A stretch of 9,885 nucleotides of DNA from Endomicrobiia bacterium. GTDB lineage: Bacteria; Elusimicrobiota; Endomicrobiia; PHAN01. The translations under genes were made by a program, and so were the position numbers. The stretch lies in NCBI GenBank assembly GCA_030018875.1, contig JASEHK010000040.1, positions 1 through 9,885 of the forward strand. The letters run 5' to 3'. Every line of letters starts with the position of its first letter. Position 1 is the stretch's first letter. Under the pieces are notes generated by a model. It was not told the origin of the DNA. It worked only from the letters and a program-made list of their open reading frames with translations, and ran no database searches. Below, one piece after another: positions 1 through 6,594 of this stretch.

Positions 1-112
1 CTGATTTTAAGATGAGGCCGGTCTTGCCCCGCCTCCGGCGGGATCCCGCCAAAGGCGGGAAAAACCGATGTGCGCCTTGTGCGTACCGCGAGTTCGAATC
101 TCGCCCTCTCCG
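1..112 (+). tRNA. tRNA-Ser (UGA), 5' end outside window, anticodon loop interrupted
   Basis: The 3' half is a clear class II tRNA. The T arm is GCGAG-TTCGAAT-CTCGC at 88-104. The acceptor 3' strand CCTCTCC is at 105-111, followed by the serine-type discriminator G112, and CCA is not encoded. A long variable arm, GTGCGC/GCGTAC around a short loop, lies at about 70-86. Upstream, CGGT (19-22) followed by CTTG (23-26) matches the 5' half of a serine UGA anticodon arm, and AAAACCG (61-67) matches its 3' half. A 34-nt repeat (27-60) separates the two halves. Removing it restores a canonical seven-base loop CTTGAAA with stem CGGT/ACCG. The D-loop region (about 4-15) shows no obvious G18-G19, which also suggests decay. 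The acceptor 5' strand and start of the D arm lie before the window. It could be a pseudogene or a processed tRNA. Confidence 0.7.
27..60. repeat. Double-hairpin GC-rich repeat inside the tRNA anticodon loop
   Basis: Two perfect 6-bp hairpins stand side by side. CCCGCC (28-33) pairs with GGCGGG (37-42) around a TCC loop. After AT, CCCGCC (45-50) pairs with GGCGGG (54-59) around an AAA loop. The outer arms can also pair, so the whole unit is nearly palindromic. This resembles REP/BIME-type dispersed intergenic repeats. No target-site duplication is visible. The family cannot be named from one copy. Confidence 0.65.
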
Positions 113-148
113 CACGTTTTAAGAATTGAATATATATCCGGAGGAAAA

Positions 149-244
149 ATGAGCAAAAGCAAAAGAACCAGAAAGCGTCACACCTTCAAACTCCGCCGAC
201 GCCGCCGTATAGACAGAAAAAAAGCGGCCCGCAAAAAGAAATAG
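149..244 (+). CDS. 31-aa highly basic peptide, possible ribosome-associated protein
   Basis: An ATG at 149 is preceded by a strong Shine-Dalgarno GGAGG (140-144) at good spacing, and the frame closes with TAG at 242. The 31 residues include 10 Arg and 9 Lys, with a five-arginine run at residues 16-20 and only one acidic residue (Asp22). There is no membrane segment or signal peptide. Composition and size fit a tiny ribosomal or RNA-binding protein, perhaps of the short AURKAIP1/COX24-like or THX-like kind, but I do not recognise a specific family. It lies 36 nt after the tRNA with no terminator between, so it may share that transcript. It converges on the minus-strand sensor gene, whose stop is at 286-288. 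The strong ribosome site supports reality; the function is unknown. Confidence 0.55.
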   Translation: MSKSKRTRKRHTFKLRRRRRIDRKKAARKKK

Positions 245-256
245 CCGCGTCCACGC

Positions 257-271
257 TCCGTCCTTGACGGA
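257..271. other. Short stem-loop between convergent genes
   Basis: TCCGTC (257-262) pairs perfectly with GACGGA (266-271) around a three-base loop. It sits between the stop of the small basic ORF (+) and the stop of the sensor gene (-). No T-run follows on either strand, so it is at best a weak bidirectional transcription end or an mRNA 3'-end protector. Confidence 0.3.
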
Positions 272-285
272 CAGGCAAAACAATA

Positions 286-1875
286 TTATGACGGTATCAC
301 AAATGATACCACCGGTGTTATAGTGGCTGCCTCCGCCGCCGGATTAAAGTCTATATCACCCTTGATGTAGGCGAAGAAGTTCCTGAGGTATTGTATCGCA
401 AGGGGATTGGAAATCTTCGCTCGCGACGGCTTGTCCGACGATACCTCGACTTTTAGTTTACCCTCCGAATATTCGGCCGATAGTCTCAAGACGGAACCCG
501 CCTGAGCCGAATCAACCACCTCCGAGAGCACGATGTCTATGGTTTCGGCTATCATTATAGAGTCTCCGTAAAGCACGCCGTCTCCCGCCTGAGCCTCGAC
601 GCGAATACCTTTGGCCTGAGCCTTGTCCGCGCACCTGGCACAGGCTTTTTGAAGGATATCGTCTATATCCACGGAGTCCTTCGCCGGCCTTAATCTTCCC
701 GTTGCGTACTCCACGCTTTTTTCGACTAACCTGAGATTGTGCCACATCTTTTCGGCAAGGTTCTGGGCATTTAAGAGATTTTCATATTGCCTCGAGTTTA
801 GGTCTCCGGCAATCGCGACTACGCTCATGGATTCCATAAGATTTCTGACGGGCTGTCTGACGTATTTTACGGCCGCCTCGGCCAGCGCCGCCTGAGAAGC
901 GAAGAAGCCCCGCTCGCGGCAGGTGTCCGAAAACACGAATACGGTTCCGCCGTCTATCTTGGTGAACTTGGCGTTGCATCTTATCGGTGGCGGCGGCGAT
1001 TTGCGATTGTACGACGGAGCGATATATGTTACCTCCTCCGTGGCGTCATAAGGGACATCCGCGAATCTTGAATATGCCGGGCCATTTTTGGCGTTTAACA
1101 GGTGGGGAAAAAGTATCTGTTCGACTGATTTGCCCTCGATCATCCCTTCTTCCATGCGCATCATCGAAAGAGCGATTTTGTTGAAGTTGACTATCCGTCC
1201 CGCGTCGTCGAGGAAAAGCACGCCTATTGATAATGACTCCAATATATTCCAGAGTTTTGCTCGCTCGCGGTTTATTTCAGCGACGTGTTCGTGGGCCTCG
1301 AAGGCCGAAACGATGGGCAGAGACACCGCCCGTAAGAAGGCCACATCGTCTTCGTTGAATTTATCTTCTCCCGACGTAAAAAGGACCATCGAGCCGAATA
1401 CTCTGGCCTCTTTGACGAGAGGAAGCGCGATGGCGCTTGTAAGACCGTATTTCTCGACGGTTTTGCGGAAGTATGCGGTGGCGAGAAGCGGATCGAGGAG
1501 GGGGTTTTCAACTAAGATGGGCGAGCGCTGGAGTATGCAGTTTGCGGCCAGGCCCGGAACGCCTTCGGACACGCTCTGACTGGCGAATGCCTCTATGTCA
1601 TCGGTTTCCATACCCTGCCATAAAACTATCGAGACACGTTTTGCGTTGTCGTCGTACTTAAATACGCTGCCCGTTGCGGCGCCCATCAAAGACATTATCT
1701 TGGCCAGGGTCACCGCTACGAAACTTTGATACGGCAACGCCGCCGAATAGACGGCCAGTTCGCCCAGAGTCTCAATAGCCAGAGAGTCGCGCGCTATTTT
1801 GGCTACGGAGTCCTTCTTGGCGCTACTCAGGTGTTCGACGTATTTCCGGCGATGTCCGACTTTGTCCCCTTTCAC
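286..1875 (-). CDS. GAF-PAS sensor protein with degenerate histidine-kinase C-terminus
   Basis: This is a 529-residue cytoplasmic protein with no membrane segment. Residues about 45-195 read as a GAF domain (hydrophobic core with GLTSAIALPL at 144-153). A short helical linker follows, then a PAS-like domain at about 208-320 (SIGVLFLDDAGRIVNFN at 216-232). Residues 325-390 resemble a DHp helical hairpin and 398-529 a HATPase fold (DSIMIAETIDIVLSEVV at 438-454, and a terminal FVIP like the usual FtLP). The H-box His is absent: KYVRQPV stands where HEIRNPL is expected. The N-box Asn residues and the DxGxG box are missing too. I infer a non-catalytic pseudokinase that binds ligands or partners, or a very divergent kinase. 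The start is GTG at 1875, with GGGGAG about 10 nt upstream. It lies 123 bp behind the phosphohexomutase gene, and no response regulator is visible nearby. Confidence 0.65.
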   Translation of the reverse strand: MKGDKVGHRRKYVEHLSSAKKDSVAKIARDSLAIETLGELAVYSAALPYQSFVAVTLAKIMSLMGAATGSVFKYDDNAKRVSIVLWQGMETDDIEAFASQSVSEGVPGLAANCILQRSPILVENPLLDPLLATAYFRKTVEKYGLTSAIALPLVKEARVFGSMVLFTSGEDKFNEDDVAFLRAVSLPIVSAFEAHEHVAEINRERAKLWNILESLSIGVLFLDDAGRIVNFNKIALSMMRMEEGMIEGKSVEQILFPHLLNAKNGPAYSRFADVPYDATEEVTYIAPSYNRKSPPPPIRCNAKFTKIDGGTVFVFSDTCRERGFFASQAALAEAAVKYVRQPVRNLMESMSVVAIAGDLNSRQYENLLNAQNLAEKMWHNLRLVEKSVEYATGRLRPAKDSVDIDDILQKACARCADKAQAKGIRVEAQAGDGVLYGDSIMIAETIDIVLSEVVDSAQAGSVLRLSAEYSEGKLKVEVSSDKPSRAKISNPLAIQYLRNFFAYIKGDIDFNPAAEAATITPVVSFVIPS

Positions 1876-1945
1876 CTGTTTCGTGCTCCCCGCCGCGCAA
1901 GATACTGTTCCTTTTTACAGAAACCCCCCCTGTGGGCGACACCTA

Positions 1946-1974
1946 CTTGTAGCACAAAAAAGTGAGATGTTCAA
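1946..1974 (-). promoter_or_regulatory. Candidate sigma-70 promoter for the GAF-PAS gene
   Basis: On the minus strand, TTGAAC (1974-1969) and TACAAG (1951-1946) are separated by 17 bases. Each matches four of six consensus positions. Initiation near 1939 would give a leader of about 60 nt before the GTG at 1875. The match is modest, and readthrough from the upstream phosphohexomutase gene is also possible. Confidence 0.3.
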
Positions 1975-1998
1975 GGTTTTTTTTTAGTGTGAAAATAA

Positions 1999-3435
1999 TC
2001 ACGGACCGACTTCGTCGGCGACGAGCAGGGAGGCTTGTTCGATGAGTTTCCTCGTGAGGGTTTCTTCGGGGGTTTCACAATAGATTCTTACGACGGGCTC
2101 GGTTCCGGATGCCCTTACCAGAATCCATGATTCGTCGGAAAATATTATTTTGACGCCGTCGAGGCGATCTATCCGCGCGATGTTTTTCGCGCCCCGCCAT
2201 GCGGTTTCTATCTTTGTGTATAGAGCGCGCGGCGTCAACCATTGTCCGGGCGGGAGATTCAGACGCACGTCCGACCTTTCGTAGTGCGATTCTCCGTATT
2301 TGGCCGTAATCTCGTCGGTCAGGCGGGAGAGTTTTTTGCCGGATTCGGCTATGATAGAAGTTGCGAACATCGCCGCCGCCAGGCCGTCGCGTTCGGGGAT
2401 ATAGCCCATCTGTCGTCCGAATCCGATGCCGCCGGATTCTTCCGCGCCTATCACGCACCCGCCTTTCATTAACTCGTCGGCAACGTATTTGAATCCTACG
2501 GGAGCGTCTATTATTTTGACGCCGTAGGCGCGCGCGATTCTTTTGCTCAGGTATCCGAGAGCAAACCCCTGCACGGCGCATCCGCGGGTTTTGGGATTTT
2601 TTAAGAGATGTTCAAGAAAAATGGGGAATACGGCGTGCGGTGTCAGATACCTTCCGCGGTCGTCTATCATTCCGATGCGGTCGCCGTCGCCGTCTAAGGC
2701 GAATCCCGCGGCGCACTTGCGCGCCGCCGTAAAGCGGGCGAACTCCGCGAGATTTTTTTCTATGGGCTCGGGATTTAGTCCCCCGAACATCGGGTCGTGA
2801 ATAGAGTTCATCTCCAGAATTTCCGCCGACGGAAGAGCCTTCGAAAGAAGGCCGGCGCCTGAGCCGTGCATCGGATTGTACGCCAAACGGAGTCCTCCTC
2901 CTGCGCCGGCTGCCCGTCCGAAAATCTCCTTTAGTTTCCCGATATAAGACGCTCTCAAGTCCTCGATTTTCGGCGAATGGCCGGTCCCCGGGTGTTCCGT
3001 CGGGACAACGGGCGGCTCCGGCGGTATGAGTTTTTCTATCTCGTCGGTAACGGACTCAGGACAGGACGCGCCGTCCGAGGTCTTGAACTTTATACCGTTG
3101 TAATGGGGAGGGTTGTGGCTTGCCGTTATCATAACTCCGAACGCCGATTTTTTCCTCGCCGCGGCCAATGCTATGCACGGGGTCGTGACATCTGCGTGTG
3201 AGAGCGTCACGTTTATCGAGTGGTTCGAAAGTGTTTCCGCAGATTTGAAGGCGAACTCTTTGGAGAGAAAACGTCTGTCGTATCCTATGACCACGCCGCG
3301 CGCGCCGAGTCCCCGTCGGGATTTGATGTATCGGGCCAGTCCGTCGGCCACGCGCGCCACATTCGCAAAAGTGAAGTCTTGCGCTATGACTCCGCGCCAG
3401 CCGTCGGTTCCGAATTTCAAGGGTTGATTTTTCAT
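1999..3435 (-). CDS. Alpha-D-phosphohexomutase (phosphoglucomutase/phosphomannomutase family)
   Basis: This 478-residue enzyme interconverts hexose 1- and 6-phosphates through a phosphoserine intermediate, supplying sugar nucleotides for envelope or storage polysaccharides. All family signatures are present: FGTDGWRG at 8-15, the phosphoserine loop TASHNPP at 104-110 (Ser106), the metal site DGDGDR at 248-253, the sugar-binding loop GAEESGG at 330-336, and the phosphate-binding loop RASGTEPVVR at 441-450. The length fits the four-domain family. The EESGG loop fits glucose/mannose mutases rather than confirming GlmM; the substrate cannot be set from sequence alone. The ATG at 3435 lies immediately before the first conserved segment and has no Shine-Dalgarno. 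The gene is divergent from dnaX and may be followed by the GAF-PAS gene in one transcript. Confidence 0.93.
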   Translation of the reverse strand: MKNQPLKFGTDGWRGVIAQDFTFANVARVADGLARYIKSRRGLGARGVVIGYDRRFLSKEFAFKSAETLSNHSINVTLSHADVTTPCIALAAARKKSAFGVMITASHNPPHYNGIKFKTSDGASCPESVTDEIEKLIPPEPPVVPTEHPGTGHSPKIEDLRASYIGKLKEIFGRAAGAGGGLRLAYNPMHGSGAGLLSKALPSAEILEMNSIHDPMFGGLNPEPIEKNLAEFARFTAARKCAAGFALDGDGDRIGMIDDRGRYLTPHAVFPIFLEHLLKNPKTRGCAVQGFALGYLSKRIARAYGVKIIDAPVGFKYVADELMKGGCVIGAEESGGIGFGRQMGYIPERDGLAAAMFATSIIAESGKKLSRLTDEITAKYGESHYERSDVRLNLPPGQWLTPRALYTKIETAWRGAKNIARIDRLDGVKIIFSDESWILVRASGTEPVVRIYCETPEETLTRKLIEQASLLVADEVGP

Positions 3436-3444
3436 GAGAAGGTT

Positions 3445-3474
3445 ATTCTACAAAATAATATGTTTCGACGGCAA
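3445..3474 (-). promoter_or_regulatory. Candidate promoter for the phosphohexomutase gene
   Basis: On the minus strand, TTGCCG (3474-3469) and TAGAAT (3450-3445) are spaced by 18 bases; the -10 matches five of six consensus positions and the -35 four. Initiation seven or so bases downstream would fall within a few bases of the ATG at 3435. That gives an essentially leaderless mRNA, which agrees with the missing ribosome binding site. Confidence 0.4.
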
Positions 3475-3493
3475 AATGGGATGAGGCTTCCGA

Positions 3494-3505
3494 GAGGCGC
3501 GCCTC
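3494..3505. repeat. 12-bp perfect palindrome in the divergent intergenic region
   Basis: GAGGCGCGCCTC is a perfect palindrome between the divergent phosphohexomutase and dnaX genes. It could be an operator half-pair for a dimeric regulator or part of a larger folded structure. Position is the only functional hint. Confidence 0.4.
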
Positions 3506-3530
3506 GTGGACATCAGGGACAGTGTCCATG
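3505..3530. repeat. 8-bp stem-loop next to the palindrome
   Basis: CGTGGACA (3505-3512) pairs with TGTCCATG (3523-3530), with one G-T pair, around a 10-nt loop. A further inverted pair, GCGG (3542-3545) with CCGC (3561-3564), encloses GTCGGCGAC. No T-run follows, so this is not a standard terminator. I see no SRP RNA or other known RNA motif here. Confidence 0.35.
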
Positions 3531-3597
3531 TCGTCCGCGCTGCGGTTTCTGTCGGCGACGCCGCGTTCGCTTGATTTTTTCCGTCATAATTATGTAA

Positions 3598-3603
3598 TAT
3601 AAT
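3598..3603 (+). promoter_or_regulatory. Candidate -10 element for the dnaX-recR-por operon
   Basis: A perfect TATAAT lies in an AT-rich patch just upstream of dnaX. A TTGATT at 3571-3576 is too far away (21-base spacer) to be an ideal -35, and at 17 bases only a T-run is present. Initiation would be near 3610, leaving a leader of about 65 nt before the ATG at 3675. Confidence 0.4.
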
Positions 3604-3674
3604 TGTCAAGTTTTCGACAGGCCGACTTCGAACCCACCGGACTTATTAACTTACGCATAAATAATGAAACCCTT

Positions 3675-5399
3675 ATGAAGTACGAGGCGATAGCCCGCAA
3701 ATACCGACCGATGAACTTCAACGAAGTCGTCGGACAGGAACATATCGTTTCAACCATAGCGAACTCCATTGCCTCGGGGCGCATACATCACGCTTATCTT
3801 TTTTCGGGCACTCGCGGCGTGGGCAAAACCACAATGGCCCGCATTCTCGCCAAGGCCCTGAATTGTCAAAATGGCCCGACAGCCGAGATATGCGGGGTTT
3901 GCGACGCGTGCAAGGGTATAGCGTCGGGCAGTTATGTTGACGTGCAGGAGATTGACGGAGCGTCCAACCGAGGCATAGACGAGATAAGAAGTTTAAGGGA
4001 AAATGTCAGGTTCGCCCCCGTAGCGGGGCGTTATAAGATATTCATAATAGACGAGGCCCACCAGATAACGGGCGCGGCTTTTAACGCGCTTCTTAAAACT
4101 CTCGAAGAGCCCCCGCCTCACGCGGTTTTCATACTCGCCACCACAGAATCGCAAAGCATTCCGGCCACGATAGCGTCCCGCTGTCAGAAATATCGCTTCA
4201 AAATGATATCCGAGGAGGAAATCGCCTCGGCTCTCGCCAAGATACTTAAAAGTGAAAAGATATCTTTCGAATCGGATGCGCTCGGTATGATAGCCCGCGC
4301 AGCCGACGGTTCCATGCGCGATGCGCAGTCGCTTTTAGATCAGGCCATCGCCTACGGCGACCGTAACGTCACGGCGGCCTCCGTGCGCGAGTTGCTGGGC
4401 GTTTTGCCGTCGGAAATAATAGACGATGTCCTTCGAGCCGTCGCGGCTTCGGACGCGAAAGCCGCGCTCGATTGCGTGGCCGCTCTCAGCTCCGAAGGCC
4501 ATGATTTTTCGGCTTTTCTGACGGAAATGCTTTCATCGCTGCGCTCAATGCTGTTACTGTCGGTCGGCGCCTCCGACGCCTCGACGGGCGGCGAAACCGC
4601 TCTCGAAAAACTATCAGCCAAACACGCGGCATCTTTCACGCGCGAAAAAATCCTGAGGTTTTCAAAGTTATTGCTCAAGGCCAAAGAGGAAATGCGATGG
4701 ACTCACGACGCGCGTTTCCTGACGGAACTTTATCTCGTGAAAATGACCCAGCCGTCCGTCGGCGCTTCCGAAATACTCGCCGCGCTCGACGGCCATAACA
4801 GCGCCGTCGCGGCATCGGCGACATCCGTCGCGGCCAAGGCCGTCGCCCCGCCGCCCGCTCCGAAGGCGACGGCGGCTTCGCCGTCGGCAACGCCATCAGG
4901 CGCTTCCATCGCAAATCTCTCCGACATTTGGCGACGGCTCCGCGAGTCCTTGCCGCCGTCGGAAGACCGCCTTCGCGCGTGTCTTGCCAACGTGAGCCTT
5001 ACCGATATCGCCGGCGGAGCCGCGAGTTTTTCGGCGGCATCCGAGTTCTACTCGTCGGCCTTCTTGAAGAAAAAAGACATAATCGCCGCCGCCCTTGAAA
5101 AAATCACAGGTTCCAAATATACCGTAGATATAAAGGTCGCCCCGTCCGGGGCGTTCGCAGTCGCGCCCGACGAAGATCCGGCCGACTCGGACGAAGTATT
5201 GCCGCCGTCGGACGCAGGCGAGGACGATTCGGGCGGCTCGATATTCGCCGAGCCGGTTCCTTCAAAACCCGCTCCGGCGGCGCTCTCGCAAAAAACAATA
5301 ATTGCGCCTGAGCGCGCCGCCGACGGCATTAAAAAGATTCTGGACATTTTTCCGGGCAAAGTCGCCAAAGCGGGGTCCGATAATAGAGGTTATGAATGA
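3675..5399 (+). CDS. dnaX: DNA polymerase III subunit gamma/tau (clamp loader ATPase)
   Basis: The 574-residue product is the ATPase of the replicative clamp loader, which places the beta clamp on primed DNA; the long form also tethers the polymerase. The start at 3675 gives the typical N-terminus (MKYEAIARKYRP), followed by VVGQEH at 18-23. Walker A GTRGVGKT is at 45-52 and the zinc cysteines are C64, C73, C76 and C79. Walker B IIDEAH is at 124-129, the sensor 1 region ATTE at 155-158, SRC at 168-170 and the sensor 2 region GSMRDAQ at 212-218. An Ala/Pro-rich linker at 375-412 leads to a tau-like C-terminal region. No Shine-Dalgarno precedes the ATG. A four-residue leader ORF (3664-3678) ends on it by an ATGA overlap. 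The 3' end overlaps recR by 4 nt, and the usual ybaB gene between them is absent. Confidence 0.96.
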   Translation: MKYEAIARKYRPMNFNEVVGQEHIVSTIANSIASGRIHHAYLFSGTRGVGKTTMARILAKALNCQNGPTAEICGVCDACKGIASGSYVDVQEIDGASNRGIDEIRSLRENVRFAPVAGRYKIFIIDEAHQITGAAFNALLKTLEEPPPHAVFILATTESQSIPATIASRCQKYRFKMISEEEIASALAKILKSEKISFESDALGMIARAADGSMRDAQSLLDQAIAYGDRNVTAASVRELLGVLPSEIIDDVLRAVAASDAKAALDCVAALSSEGHDFSAFLTEMLSSLRSMLLLSVGASDASTGGETALEKLSAKHAASFTREKILRFSKLLLKAKEEMRWTHDARFLTELYLVKMTQPSVGASEILAALDGHNSAVAASATSVAAKAVAPPPAPKATAASPSATPSGASIANLSDIWRRLRESLPPSEDRLRACLANVSLTDIAGGAASFSAASEFYSSAFLKKKDIIAAALEKITGSKYTVDIKVAPSGAFAVAPDEDPADSDEVLPPSDAGEDDSGGSIFAEPVPSKPAPAALSQKTIIAPERAADGIKKILDIFPGKVAKAGSDNRGYE

Positions 5400-6022
5400 A
5401 AAAGCCCCAGGCGATAACCCGCCTCGCCAGGGAGTTCGAAAAAATTCCCGGCATAGGACCGCGGCAGGCCGAGCGGACAGTTTATTTTTTTATCAAGCAA
5501 GGCCCTGATTTTATTGACGGTTTCACGGCCGCCGCCTCGGAAATAAAAAATCTTGTGCGATGCTCCCAATGCCGCGCCGTATCGGAGACGTCCCCCTGCG
5601 CGACGTGCTCCGACGCCGCGCGCGACTCTTCGAAGCTTCTCGTCGTGGCGAGTTCGGCCGACGCCGAGGCCGTGGAGAAAACAGGCCGCTACGACGGACA
5701 TTACTTTATACTGGGCGCTCTGGTGTCGCCTCTCGACGGCATTAATCCGGGCGATATTCCCGTGGCCGAGCTTTTGTCTCTCGTCAGAAAAAAACGAGTG
5801 TCGGAAGTCATCATCGCCACCGACCCCAACGCCAAGGGCGACACAACCGCGCTTCTTATAGCCGCCGAACTTAACGGCGCTTGCGAAAGCATAACCCGCC
5901 TCGCTTACGGCCTGCCGTTCGGCGGAGATTTGGAATATGCCGACGAGATAACCCTCACAGGAGCCCTCAACGGCAGAAAAGAAATATCAGTTCGCGAAGA
6001 ATCCGACACAGGGAGGGAATGA
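5396..6022 (+). CDS. recR: Recombination mediator protein RecR
   Basis: RecR is a DNA-binding ring protein that works with RecO (and RecF) to load RecA at gaps. The 208-residue length is normal. The helix-hairpin-helix IPGIGPRQAER is at 17-27, and the zinc-finger cysteines are C56, C59, C68 and C71. A Toprim domain covers about 79-172 (including ATDPNAKGDTT at 141-151), and the C-terminal signature GLPFGGDLEYADEITL is at 172-187. AGAGG lies a few bases before the ATG, which overlaps the dnaX stop as ATGA (5396-5399), indicating translational coupling. The stop at 6020-6022 in turn overlaps the next gene, an oxidoreductase subunit, so repair and energy metabolism genes share one message. Confidence 0.96.
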   Translation: MKKPQAITRLAREFEKIPGIGPRQAERTVYFFIKQGPDFIDGFTAAASEIKNLVRCSQCRAVSETSPCATCSDAARDSSKLLVVASSADAEAVEKTGRYDGHYFILGALVSPLDGINPGDIPVAELLSLVRKKRVSEVIIATDPNAKGDTTALLIAAELNGACESITRLAYGLPFGGDLEYADEITLTGALNGRKEISVREESDTGRE

Positions 6023-6594
6023 TGCCGCAGTATAAAGTTTTACCCGGTCCCGAAGGATATTTACCGCCGCCGGCCGCCCTTATGGGAGTAGAACTCCCCG
6101 AAGAAGGTAAAGCGCTCGTCGAGGGGGAAACGGTGAGCGAGTCGGATGCCGTTCAAAAGATAGCGCGCAAAATTCTCGCCGCGAAAAATCCGACGATATT
6201 TCCCGGACCTCTCGTTTTGTGGGCGTGGAGCGAGACCGCCTGCAAAAAGGCCCAACTCGTCAGAGAACTCGCCGCCGAAGCCGGGATGAAAATAATTCCG
6301 ATGCCCGACTATCGTCCCAAGTATCCGATGATAAACCCGGCCGTCGAGATAAACCCGAATCATCCGAACCTTACTATCTGGCACAATAAAATAGATGTCT
6401 GTGTTTTCATAGGTGTGCATTGTCACTACGCCAATGTCGCGCTCAAAATTATCCGCGGCGGAACAGACTGCTACACCATCGCTCTTTGCGGAGAATACGG
6501 ACACGAAGACGCGATGATAACTTTAAGAGACGTTACGGTCGCAAAACTCGAAGCGCTTCTTGCCGTCGTCAGAGAAACGAAGAGGAAATTATGA
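6022..6594 (+). CDS. CdhB/ACDS epsilon-like subunit of a 2-oxoacid:ferredoxin oxidoreductase
   Basis: This 190-residue protein resembles the family annotated as CO dehydrogenase beta subunit or ACDS epsilon subunit, a Rossmann-like fold related to the middle domain of thiamine diphosphate enzymes. After a Pro-rich N-terminus, residues about 43-185 form alternating strands and helices: AVQKIARKILAAKNPTIF at 43-60, KIIPMPDYRPKYPM at 90-103, KIDVCVFIGVHCHYANVALK at 123-142 and YTIALCGEYGHEDA at 151-164. No CO dehydrogenase catalytic genes are present, so I infer a structural or electron-transfer subunit of the oxidoreductase encoded next. Such a subunit is the likely delta (D) component of five-subunit enzymes. 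The ATG at 6022 follows GGGAGG at 6011-6016; ATG 6019 in the same frame, overlapping recR as ATGA, is equally possible. The stop overlaps porA. Confidence 0.65.
   Translation: MPQYKVLPGPEGYLPPPAALMGVELPEEGKALVEGETVSESDAVQKIARKILAAKNPTIFPGPLVLWAWSETACKKAQLVRELAAEAGMKIIPMPDYRPKYPMINPAVEINPNHPNLTIWHNKIDVCVFIGVHCHYANVALKIIRGGTDCYTIALCGEYGHEDAMITLRDVTVAKLEALLAVVRETKRKL

Noticed and set aside
1088..1579. 163-codon plus-strand frame inside the sensor gene
   Set aside because: Antisense to the GAF-PAS coding region, no ribosome site and no domain; a shadow frame.
1946..1985. Hairpin followed by nine T on the plus strand
   Set aside because: No plus-strand gene ends here and the stem is short and broken (CTTG/CAAG plus CAC/GTG); on the minus strand it would be an A-run, not a terminator.
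3436..3602. SRP RNA or other known structured RNA upstream of dnaX, as seen in some Firmicutes
   Set aside because: The conserved SRP helix 8 sequence is not present on either strand; only generic stem-loops are visible.
3603..3674. Longer dnaX starting at TTG 3603
   Set aside because: The TTG overlaps the best -10 element and the extra 24 residues are not part of the conserved DnaX N-terminus, which begins at 3675.
5881..6018. Upstream extension of the CdhB-like gene
   Set aside because: It lies entirely inside recR in another frame; the ATG at 6019/6022 has the ribosome site.
6420..6590. Upstream extension of porA
   Set aside because: It overlaps the end of the CdhB-like gene and has Arg-rich shadow composition; ATG 6591 has a Shine-Dalgarno and an ATGA overlap.
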